This document shows positions 26,217 through 38,000 of a DNA stretch of 64,000 nt, in pieces. Source of the stretch: Chaenocephalus aceratus. Its lineage: Eukaryota; Chordata; Actinopteri; Perciformes; Channichthyidae. Both the position numbers and the translations under genes were made by a program. The notes under the pieces are model-generated. The model worked only from the letters and a program-made list of their open reading frames with translations, searched no databases and had not been told where the DNA came from. The number at the start of each line of letters is the position of its first letter. The stretch's first letter is position 1. The stretch spans positions 160,001 to 224,000 of the forward strand of contig JAMFTG010000070.1 of the NCBI GenBank assembly GCA_023974075.1, given 5' to 3'.

Positions 26217-27781
26217 TTAAAGAGTCCCTATTCTGCTCATTTTCAGATGTATTCAGTATGTAGTGTCTCTACTTTAAAGAGTCTCATCTCCTGATCTTCA
26301 GGTGTATATCAGTATGTGGTGTCTCTACTTTAAAGAGTCCTCTTCTGCTGATGTTCAGGTGCATATCAGTATGTAGTGTCTCTACTTTAAAGAGTCCTCT
26401 CCTGCTGATGTTCAGGTGTATATCAGTATGTAGTGTCTCTACTTTAAAGAGTCCTCTCCTGCTGATGTTCAGGTGTATATCAGTATGTAGTGTCTCTCTT
26501 TTAAAGAGTCATCTCCTGCTGATGTTCAGGTGTATCAGTATGTAGTGTCTCTACTTTAAATAGTCCTCTCCTGCTGATGTTCAGGTGTATATCAGTATAT
26601 AGTGTTTCTACTTTAAAGAGTCCTCTCCTGCTGATGTTCAGGTGTATATCAGTATGTAGTGTCTCTACTTTAAAGAGTCCTCTCCTGCTGATGTTCAGGT
26701 GTATAGTATGTGTGTCTCCACTTTAAAGAGTTCTCTCTGCTGATGTTCAGGTGTATATCAGTATGTAGTGTCTCTACTTTAAAGAGTCCTCTCTTGCTGA
26801 TGTTCAGGTGTATATCAGTATGTAGTGTCTCCACTTTAAAGAGTTTCCTCCTGCTGATGTTCAGGTGTATATCAGTATGTAGTGTCTCTACTTTAAAGAG
26901 TCCTCTCTTGCTGAGTTCAGGTGTATATCAGTATGTAGTGTCTCTACTTTAAAGAGTCCTCTCCTGCTGATGTTCAGGTGTATATCAGTATGTAGTGTTT
27001 CTACTTTAAAGAGTACCTCCTGCCATTTTAAGATGTATAGGTATGTAGTGTCTCTACTTTAAAGAGTCCTCTCCTGCTGATGTTCAGGTGTATATCAGTA
27101 TGTATTGTTTCTACTTTAAAGAGTCCTCTCCTGCTGATGTTCAGGTGTATATCAGTATGTAGTGTCTCTACTTTAAAGAGTCCTCTCCTGCTGATGTTCA
27201 GGTGTATATTAGTATGTAGTGTCTCTACTTTAAAGAGTCCTCTCCTGCTGATGTTCAGGTGTATATCAGTATGTAGTGTCTCTACTTAAAGAGTCCTCTC
27301 CTGCTGATGTTCAGGTGTATATTAGTATGTAGTGTCTTACTTTAAAGAGTCCTCTCCTGCTGATGTTCAGGTGTATATCAGTATGTAGTGTCTCTACTTT
27401 AACGAGTCCTCCTCCTGCTGATGTTCAGGGTGTATATTAGTATGTAGTGGCTCTACTTTAAAGAGTCCTCTCTTGCTTGATGTTCAGGTGTATATCAGTA
27501 TGTAGTGTCTCTACTTTAAAGAGTCCTTCTCCTGCTGATTGTTGAGGTGTATATCAGTATGTACAGTAGTGTTCTACTTTAAAGAGTGCTCTCCTGCTCA
27601 TTTTCAGATGTATCAGTATGTAGTGCCTCTACTTTAAAGAGTCCTCTCCAGCTGATGTTCAGGTGTATATGTAGTGTCTTTATACACATTGTAACCTTTG
27701 CAGACCATTTACATGCACTAAAATCTATAGAGCACGCTACAGGAAAGGGAAAACCCCAAAAAGCAGAATAGGGACTCTTTA
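26217..27781 (+). mobile_element. 57-bp-minisatellite TIR element, copy 5 (complete, both ends visible)
   Basis: Left end TTTAAAGAGTCCCTATTCTGC at about 26217 and right end GCAGAATAGGGACTCTTTAAA at 27761-27781 are perfect inverted repeats. Between them lie about 25 units of the 57-bp repeat and a short unique tail (GCAGACCATTTACATGCAC). This copy shows that the array is internal to a TIR element and that each unit begins with a sequence derived from the TIR. It lies just upstream of SLC26A9. Confidence 0.9.
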
Positions 27782-27874
27782 AATATGTCTAGGGGAAATG
27801 TAAATTCTTTAATTGCACCTTGAGGACTTTGAGAGTTTTCTGTTGTCTTTATAATATTTCGATTGGCTGCAGCC

Positions 27875-30800
27875 ATGCAAAGGCTCCGCCCTCGTTATGT
27901 GATTGACAGGCCGGCGTTTAACCTCCCAGACTTTGACCAAGAGTTTGACAAGAAGAGCCGACAGTTCCCCGTCAGAGAGAAGGTGAAGAAGCTCTTCAGG
28001 TACAGGAACGAATGATCACTCTCTCTCTTCACTTTTTACGCTGCTAGGACAGTCTTGCACTAATGTACATTTTCAAAGATATTGAAGTGACTGTTATTTT
28101 GTATATTGATTGTTGTGCTTATATTTATGTCTTAAAGGGGACCTATCATGCAAAATGCACTTTGTGATGTCCTTTATACATCAACATGTGTCCCCGGTGT
28201 GTCGGGGAACTCACGCAGCGTCAGAAAATAAAACCCTCTCTCTCTTCCTCCGTACCCAAATCTCTAAAAATGGGGAACAACGGAGCTGATCCAGATTTGC
28301 GTCCGATATGACGTAACATCTGAAATGTGGACCCACGGCCCAATCAGAAACGTTGCTCTCAGAAACAATGCCCGACTGTTTTGGACGTAATATGGTCGGT
28401 GTTCACATTAGCATCGCTAGCACTCAGAGCTAACCTGTACTGGAGAGCATGTGTGTGAAGAAGCAGGAAGTAAAGAGGAACTCACCTTGTGGTATAACCG
28501 GCAAGAGAGAAAGCTCCAGACTGTTTCAGAGAGGATCCTTGATGATCCATGATATGGCGTTTCATCACGGCAGCATTTAGTTTAGACGGTAGCTTGCCGG
28601 GTCCCGCATGAGCTCAGACCCCTCCTCTTTAAAGCTTTATACCCCAAATCAGCACTTTAGAAACAGGAAGTGAAATAGAGGCATGGCTAGAATGGGAGAT
28701 CTGTTTGGTATTTTGAGAAAAACACTTCATAGACATGTTTTTTATAATTTTTTTGATATATCTGAGACCTATGCTATTGCCAAGAGCAGTGTTTCTCAAA
28801 CTTTTTCATACCAAGGACACTTAACCAATAAAAAAACACTCGTGGACCACCTAACTCCGCAAATATAAAAACACAGGTTTTTCTAGAACAGATTACAAAT
28901 CGCCTGAAGATGGTAGAAACAAGTGGCAACATGTGTGACGAAGGTGTTGCGCTGGGCTATATCATGCAATTGAAAGTGAAACTTAACCTTGCTCCATTGC
29001 GGAGATATTCCCGCGAGAGTGCGGAAAACTTTAATTAATTAATTTCAAATGTGAAATGTTACCAATATACTCACGGACCACTAGGGGCGCTCACGGACCA
29101 CCAGAGGTCCGCGGACCACACTTTGAGAAGCACTGGCCTAGAGATAGCATGATAGGTGCACTTTAATGTGTGCATATGTATAAATGTGCTGTCGATTGTG
29201 TGTATATATATTTGTTTTTGTATTCGGGATTGTGGGAAAAGGTATTTCGATCTCTCTGTCACACAAACAGAGAGATTGACAATAAAGTTGACTTCGACTC
29301 AGAACTCTGACTATTTTCTCAGATTTTGAATATTTATTATTTTCTCTCCGAGTTCTTTTCAGATTTATAATTATTTCTCTCATATTTTTGACTTTTCTAA
29401 GATTTAGATTTTTTTTATTTACAGAACTTCATTTTTTCTCAGATATTTACTTTTTCTCAGAATTAATGTTCCTGATTTTATTTCTCAGAATATGATTTAA
29501 AAAAAACTCACATTTCTTACTTTTGCCTCATATTTTTGACTTTCCTAACATTTTTGATTTTTTTTGTTGTTGCAGAAGTTGATTTTATCTCGGATTTAGA
29601 AATTGTTCTCGGAATATTTTTCAGAAATACATATTTTCTCAGATATTAACTTTTGTCTCAGAATTCAGATTTTTTTCTCAGAATATGATTTTTTTCTCAG
29701 AATATGAGTTTAGTCTCAGAATATGATTTTTCTCCGGTGTGTTTTCCAGCAGATGCTCGGCTCTCAGACTGCAGGCTCTGCTCTTCAAGACTCCTGCCTA
29801 GTCTCCGCTGGCTCCCAAAATACAAACCGAGAGAGAGTCTTCTGCATGATGTGGTCAGCGGGGTCAGCGCCGGCACCATCCAGGTCCCTCAAGGTCAGAA
29901 AACACTCTCTGATGCCTCTGAGTAACACCGATATATCCACACTGTGGCTATGTACAAATGACAGTAAAGCCTTGAATCTATATATTCTATAGGCTTGGGC
30001 AATAACAGAGGCTGCTTTTTAGTTTTTATGCACCCCACAAATGGAACAAACGCGAGTTATTTTTAGTCGAGGCTAAAAACATTACTTTTTTCAGCTGCTT
30101 AATTTTTTCAGCTAAGATTTAAAAATATTTTTTTTCAGAATTCAGATTATTTTCCCAAATTATTACATTTTATTTCTGAAATATATTTTTTCTCAGATAT
30201 TTACTTTTTTGATGTAGGATGTAGTGGAGTACACAGACTTAGTTTCTGTACATATTTCTGGTATCAGTACTTTTACTCCACTACTTATTTTTCTGACGAC
30301 TTATTACTTTCTACTTCTTACATGTTGAACCCAAATACCTGTACTTTCTACTTCTTACATGTTGAACCCAAATACCTGTACTTCTACTTCTTACATGTTG
30401 AACCCAAATACCTGTACTTTCTACTTCTTACATGTTTGAACCCAAATACCTGTACTTTCTACTTCTTACACGTTGAACTCAAATACCTGTACTTTCTACT
30501 TCTTACATTTTGAACTCAAATACCTGTACTTTCTACTTCTTACATGTTGAACTCAAATACCTGTACTTTCTACTTCTTACATGTTGAAACCCAAATACCT
30601 GTACTTTCTACTTCTCACATGTTGAACTCAAATACCTGTACTTTCTACTTCTTACATGTTGAACACAATACCTGTACTTTTCTACTTCTTACATGTTGAA
30701 CCCAAATACCTGAACTTTCTACTTCTCACATGTTGAACTCAAATACCTGTACTTTCTACTTCTTACATGTTGAACCCAAATACCTGTACTTTCTACTTCT

Positions 30801-33800
30801 CACATGTTGAACCCATATATGTGTACTTTCTACTTCTTACATGTTGAAGACAAATACCTGTACTTTCTACTTCTTACATGTGAACCCAAATACCTGTACT
30901 TTCTACTTCTTACATGTTGAACTCAAATACCTGTACTTTCTACTTCTTACATGTTGAACACAAATACCTGTACTTCTACTTCTTACATGTTGAACCCAAA
31001 TACCTGTACTTTCTACTTCTCACATGTTGAACCCATATATGTGTACTTTCTACTTCTTACATGTTGAAGACAAATACCTGTACTTTCTACTTCTTACATG
31101 TTGAACCCAAATACCTGTACTTTCTACTTCTTACTTGTTGAACTCAAATACCTGTACTTTCTACTTCTTACATGTTGAACACAAATACCTGTACTTTCTA
31201 CTTCTTACATGTTGAACTCAAATACCTGTACTTTCTACTTCTTACATGTTGAACTCAAATACCTGTACTTTCTACTTCTTACATGTTGAACTCAAATACC
31301 TGTACTTTCTACTTCTTACATGTTGAACACAAATACCTGTACTTTCTACTTCTTACATGTTGAACTCAAATACCTGTACTTTCTACTTCTTACATGTTGA
31401 ACTCAAATACCTGTACTTTCTACTTCTTACATGTTGAACTCAAATACCTGTACTTTCTACTTCTTACATGTTGAACTCAAATACCTGTACTTTCTACTTC
31501 TTACATTTGAACACAAATACCTGTACTTTCTACTTCTTACATGTTGAACTCAAATACCTGTACTTTCTACTTCTACCGTTGTTCAGCATGGAAACATTCA
31601 TTAGCTAACAATGACTTTATTGTTCTATTGATATAAAGGGAGGTCAGGTACTCTTTAAAGCAGCTGCTAGTTATGGGTACCTTTTACTGAAGTACACTTC
31701 AAAGCCTCTTTACTATGACTTGAGTAAAGAAGTTTAGTCACGAGTATCTGTACTTCTACTTGAGTAAAGGATGTGTGTACTTTTGCCACCTGATGATTGA
31801 TGTGTTATTAAGAGGCTTCTGTTCCCCCAGGCATGGCCTTCGCCCTCCTGGCTAACCTCCCTCCTGTGAACGGCCTCTACTCCTCCTTCTTCCCCCTCAT
31901 CCCGTACTTCTTCATGGGCACGGTTCACCAGATGGTCCCCGGTAAATCTCAGAGATTTATATCCGCACATTTCAAACCATGACAGTGATAAATCTTATAT
32001 ATATATATATATATATATATCATATTTTATTTGTATTAATGTATGAAACATTTGGAACGAACTCCCAGGTCCGCTGCTACTCTGACTTTAAATCCAGGCT
32101 GAAGACTTTCTTTTTGCCGCTGCTTTTAATTGAACTATTCACGTCTCACACTGCTCTGTAACTTTTATTCATGTACCTGTGTTATTCATGTTTTATTATC
32201 TTTGCTTTTTAATGTTTCTAATATGTTTTATGTTCTTAATGTCTTTCAGTTATGTAAAGCACTTTGAATTTCCTTGTGTTGAAAAGTGCTGTATAAATAA
32301 ACGTGCCTTGCACTTCCTGTGCAGGAACGTTTGCTGTGCTCAGCATCATGGTGGGCATGGTGTGTCTGCACCTCGCTCCAGAGTCAGACTTCAGTCACTT
32401 CAATGAGACTCTGAACGCGACAGTGGTCGACACGGAGCAGATGAACGAGGTCCGTCTGGGGATATCTGGAACCCTGGCCTGCCTCACTGCAGTCATACAG
32501 GTACTGAAACGACGCTTTACTGCGCAGAAGGCAGAGAGGGTAAAAGTACACACATCCTTTAGAAGTACAGATACTCGTGTTTAAAAATACTCTGGTAAAA
32601 GTAGAAGTACTGACTAAACTTCTTTACTCAAGTAAAAGTAAAGAGGCTTTGAAGTGTCCTTCAGTAAAAAGTACCCATAGCTAGCAGCTGCTTTAAAGAG
32701 TACCTGACCTCCCTTTATATCAATAGAACAATAATGTCATTGTTAGCTAATGAATGTTTCCATGCTGAACAACGGCAACATGACAACGTTTCCATTGGTC
32801 CCTCTTCTTTAGAGAAGACCAGGAAGTGATGGATACACGGATCGTGTTCCAACCAATAGGCACGCAACGACTCTACAGAATAATGATCACGCATCAACAC
32901 ACATTCAGACTAAAGGAACCAGCTGTTTGGGAAATGAGAGAAGTAGAAAGTACAGGTATTTGAGTTCAACATGTGAGAAGTAGAAAGTACAGGTATTTGT
33001 GTTCAACATGTAAGAAGTAGAAAGTACAGGTATTTGAGTTCAACATGTAAGAAGTAGAAAGTACAGGTATTTGAGTTCAACATGTGACAAGTAGAAAGTA
33101 CAGGTACTTGAGTTCAACATGTAAGAAGTCAAAGTAAAAATTCCTCAGAAAAATAGGTAGTGGAGTAAAGTACTGATACCAGAAAAATGTACTTAAGTAC
33201 AGTAACAAAGTATTTTTATTGCACTACTTCCCACCTCTGACAGAAGGGAAATAAAGAAATGTGAAAAGACCCTTTGTAAAGACCAAGGGGACATTCAGAC
33301 TTCCACTCTGTTATTGTATACACAAAGCACAAATACACATGCATACGACCTAAACACAAACACTTGTATTTTATTATGGAGCGAAGAGGCTCAAGCTTTC
33401 AGTCCACACTTTATATTTGCGTTGGTCTGATTTGGCACTCGAACCAGCAACCCTTCAGTTCCTTCGCCCCTACAGACTGAGCTACTGCTGCTTCCTTTAC
33501 TCTAGTAAGGTAGCAATACTAAATTGCAATGGTCGATTGAAAGAAAGGAACATCGACTACTCAAGTGCTTAAGTACACTTTTAAAGGTATACTTGTGTTT
33601 TCATTTCATGCTGCTCATACAGAAACAAAACACACATTAATGGTGCAATTTGTTTGCCTTTCGTTGTCACATTAAAAAACACTGAAGCTTTAATCGCTGT
33701 AAACAACATATAAACACAAACATGCATTACATACAGCTGACTAACGATTAGCATGAATGCTAACTTAACATTAAATATGCCATTGACAAGCTAACAAGAT

Positions 33801-35011
33801 TAGCATCGCCATTATTTAAAAATGTCCACACATATTTAACAACGGGTTATCGTGATTGTTACAGGTAGGTATTTAATTTGAACATAGCTGACTACTAACA
33901 GACATGTGTGTCGAGGTTCAACGGGGGAAAATAAATAAAAACAGCTCAATAAAATGTTTCTGTGCGACAGAAACTCCCAAAGTTTGCATGGATAAATGCC
34001 AACGCCCTGCTTACTCTCTTAAAGGAGCAGCACATGAATCAACTATAAAGGTGATTTAAATGCAAAGTTAGAAAGAAACGTGAGGTTTTAATTTAAAAAT
34101 GCCACATTAATAATAGCCTACCTTCTCTCTGCAGATCGGCCTGGGCTTCATGCAGTTTGGGTTTGTCGCCATCTATCTGTCCGAGTCCTTCATCCGAGGC
34201 TTCATGACGGCTGCAGGCCTTCAGATCCTCATCTCTGTTCTCAAATACATCTTCGGCATCAAAGTGCCGCCCTACAGTGGTCCGCTGGCCGCTATTTACG
34301 TGAGTGACTCTTGAAAATCACCTCTTTGCACTGGCTTTTAAAACTAAAGACTGTTGAACACCTGCACTTTTGAAAGAACATCCATAACATTCATCTGTTT
34401 GCAACTCATATATATTAATATTCCAATATAGACTATTCTGCACTTTCTATTATATACTATTTTATTTTATTTACCGGTGTGTTATTGTGTTGCTCTGTGG
34501 GAGGAGCCTGTGACCTCAGATGTTCATTGTCATGACTACACTGCAGCTACAGCACACATGACAATAAAAGCCTTGAAACTATAGTTGAACATGACATTTT
34601 GACATTTCTAAATGTTTTCATATGTTTCTAGTTATTTTGCTTTCCATCATGTTTTTAATTATTGTTTAAATGTTGTACTTGTACTTGTATGTGTTCCCTG
34701 TACAGCACTTTGGTCACCTGAGGTTGTTTTAAATTTGCTATATAAATAAATAAAGATTGAGACAATGTGCTCAGAAAACATCGAATCCCTTTGGGAGAAT
34801 GGTTTCTGTGTAAATATGGGATTCTCCTTCTTCGATTCGCAGACTCTGGTGGATATCTTCCGGGGTCTTCCTGAAACTAATGTGGCCTCGTTGGTGTTTG
34901 CGTTGGTCAGCAGCGTCGTGCTGATAGCGGTGAAGGAGCTGAACGCTCGATACCGCCACAAACTGCCCTTCCCCTTCCCCATGGAGATCATTATTGTGAG
35001 TGTTACGTGCT

Positions 35012-35053
<42 letters not shown>

Positions 35054-38000
35054 TCTCCCTCTCCTCCTGATTGTCTCCCTCCAGGTGCAGCCTCTCCTCC
35101 AGGTGCTCCCAATCCCCAATCAGGGCCTCCATAAAGGACCTGAGGAAGGCTGCAGTCTCTCTCTCTTCCTCTCCTCTGGCTGCATGTGTGCAGCGTTGGT
35201 GCGCGGGGCTAATGCTAATGCTAATAATGCTAATGCCGGCAAATACAATGGCGGCTTCACAAAAGTTTTCAGAGTTTTACGGGGCGTGGTTTGCAATTCG
35301 CCCAGCCAATCGAAATTGGTACTTTTTTCTCCCCGGAAAGTCCCACCTCTCTAGCAGGCACTAAAAAGGGGGTAAAAGTCTTCAGAACTAAGTTCTCTTT
35401 TTGGTGTGAACGCAAAATTCCAGGCACTAACGGAACCAAACGGGAAAAGTACTCCGGTGTGAACGCGCCTTCTGTCTCTGTCTCTGTGCGAGGCCTGTGT
35501 TTTTGTTAACTGTTAGAAGTGCTCCAGTGTATCCTTGTGTATTGTTTTAAGTTAAGTTGTTCTGAGTTACCTTAAGGTTGTTTTGCAAATTGGCTGGTGA
35601 GCCCTCTTTTTCTTTTGATTATTAAACATCACCTCGTGGCTTCAGCAATCAGTTCCCTCTCCTCTTTTCTCTCGCCCGGTTATTTTATATTGTTGCTACT
35701 TCAGACTGTGCAGCTTGGAAGCGAAAGCAGGCCGCAGATAGCAAGCACCCAAAAGGGGTGGGATTGATTAACACAGTGTGTCCTCGTGGACGGGCCACTG
35801 TTAACAAAGGGCCTGATGAGGGTTTGAAACCGTTCATCTCTCCTGCCTTTGTCTCGGTCAGGAAAGGTGGAGGACCCGCGGCAGGTCACGGTGTTTCGAG
35901 ACAGTGGTGGCTCACAGTCATTCATCCTTGCCAGTGCCCTGCCCTTGAGTGCTGAGTCTGCCTGTGATGCAAATACTGTGGTAAGAGGTATTGGAATAGG
36001 TTATATCTCTCACAGGCTCCGCCCTCTACTGGACTCTATGGGTACTCCCCTCGATCCTATCATGCAAGCATTAATCCACTGAGACTTTCTAGACGTAGCC
36101 GGCCCCTGGGCGGGCCTACCTGAATGCGCGTGCATCTCACTGCATAAAAGGAGGCCTCACCTCCTCACTGCCATCCCTTTCTCTTCAGCAAGGCAGTGAA
36201 CAACTGAGTGAAGAGAGACAGATAAAGAAAGCATACGAAGAATAATGGACTCACCTGTGGAGCGCCCCTGTCCTTCGTGTCCGGGCGCCATTGAAGGTGA
36301 CGACCCCCACTGCCGGTGCATCGAGTGCCTGGGGTCCGACCACGCAAAGGCCATCCTGGGCCCGTTTGCAGTTTGCAGCGCCTGCCAATGGATTCCTCGC
36401 CCCGGCCGCCATCAAAGGCTGGCTCGGTTTGAGGGGTGCTACGTCTCGCCGGTGGAGGACCCAGAGCGGTGGATATGGAGGACCTCGAGGAGGGAGTGCC
36501 CTTCGTCTTCGTCATTCCAGCGGAACGGGCGGGTCCGAGCGTCGGGGAGAGGGACGACCATGACAACACCTCGTTGTCTGGGATTTCCGGCGACCCCCAC
36601 CGTTGCCACCGAGGCCGGTGAGCCGCCTGCATCAGGGCTTCTATGGCCCGGCCCGTCCAGCACAGCCGGCCTGCGTTTCACCCCCCCTGCCAGACATCTG
36701 GCGGTGTGTGGAGGCCATGTGGCGGCAGCCACTGAGAACGAAGGCTCCGGTGGCTACTTGGGCTGGAATCCTCAGAGTGGAGGGCCACTCGGACACGGAG
36801 TGCCACTGGAGAAAGCCTAGCGGCCCATCTGCTTCCGCAGACAGCCGGGTGGGCAGAGGGGAGAAGGCCCAAGCCCCTGCTGTCGCGTGACCGCGAGATG
36901 CTTGAGTATCTGGATAAGATATTCAGGCTCGAGGCGCAGATGTCGGCGGCGGACAATAATCTAGGTGTGTTGGGAGTGTCACTGATTTCCCCTCAGCAGG
37001 ACACTCCCGCCCCCCGCCTGAGGACGGGAGTGATTGTTTGGACCGCTGCGTGGGCCAGATGAATAATCTGGTCCACGGTATGGCTACCGCAGCTGGTCGG
37101 GTGATGGCCCGAACCACCGTGGCGTCGCGTGTGGCTAGGTTTAGCCGCACTGACCAGGGAAGACCGAGACGATCTCCTTGGGAGCTCGTAACAGGCACGT
37201 GCTCATTCTGTTTCTCTCCCAGGTCCCAACACTAAGAGATTGTGTTTCTCTTGTCTTGACCCTGGTCATTTAGTGGCAGAGTGTGTGGCTTGGAAGCAGC
37301 AGGTGGCAGCTTCCAAGCATTCAATAGTATGCTTGTGAACTGTGTAATTTGTGTGTTCTGGTAACTGTGGCCAAACACTTGTTTGGTTTTATGGAGGGGG
37401 GTGTTACGTGCCGTAGTGGGTGCTGGTGTGGGTGTGTGTGTCTCTCCCTCTCCTCCTGATTGTCTCCCTCCAGGTGCAGCCTCTCCTCCAGGTGCTCCCA
37501 ATCCCCAATCAGGGCCTCCATAAAGGACCTGAGGAAGGCTGCAGTCGCTCTCTCTCCTTCTCCTCTGGCTGCATGTGTGCAGCATGGTGTCTCTGTCTCT
37601 GTGAGGCCTGTGTTTTTGTTAACTGTTAGAAGTGCTCCAGTGTATCCTTGTGTATTGTTTTAAGTTAGTCACTTTCTTTTATGAGAAAGTTGTTGTGAGT
37701 TACCTTAAGGCTGGCGAGCCCTCTTTTTCTTTTGATTATTAAACATCACCTCGTGGCTTCAGCAATCAGTTTCCTCTCCTCTTTCTCTCGCCCGGTTATT
37801 TTATATTGTTGCTACTTCCCTCTGTACCCCTAATCCAGGAGGGAACGTAACAGTGAGCATTTTGGATTTCACTTTTTCTCAATTTTTTGGAATTTTTTGT
37901 TTCAGAATTCTAACTTTTTTCAGGGTTCAGATTTTTTTTTAGGATTCTGACTTTGTGTCAGGATTTTCCTTTTTTGGGGATTTTTTACTTTATTCTCAGA

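Larger units (their letters stand above)
35001..37852 (+). mobile_element. LTR retrotransposon (Gypsy-like remnant) inserted at the exon 6 donor
   Basis: Left LTR remnant 35001-35702 and right LTR 37402-37852. The complete ends are TGTTACGTGC and GAACGTAACA (TG...CA). A purine tract (GGAGGGGGG) precedes the right LTR. The 5-base target duplication GTGAG is exact (34996-35000, 37853-37857). The left LTR lacks its last 34 bases or so, has a GT expansion near its start and holds a 277-base MITE. Internal genes are fragmentary and out of order. Confidence 0.85.

Noticed and set aside
36245..36820. 191-codon frame as a host gene
   Set aside because: It lies inside the LTR element between retroelement fragments, has retroelement-type Cys/His motifs and ends without a recognisable domain.
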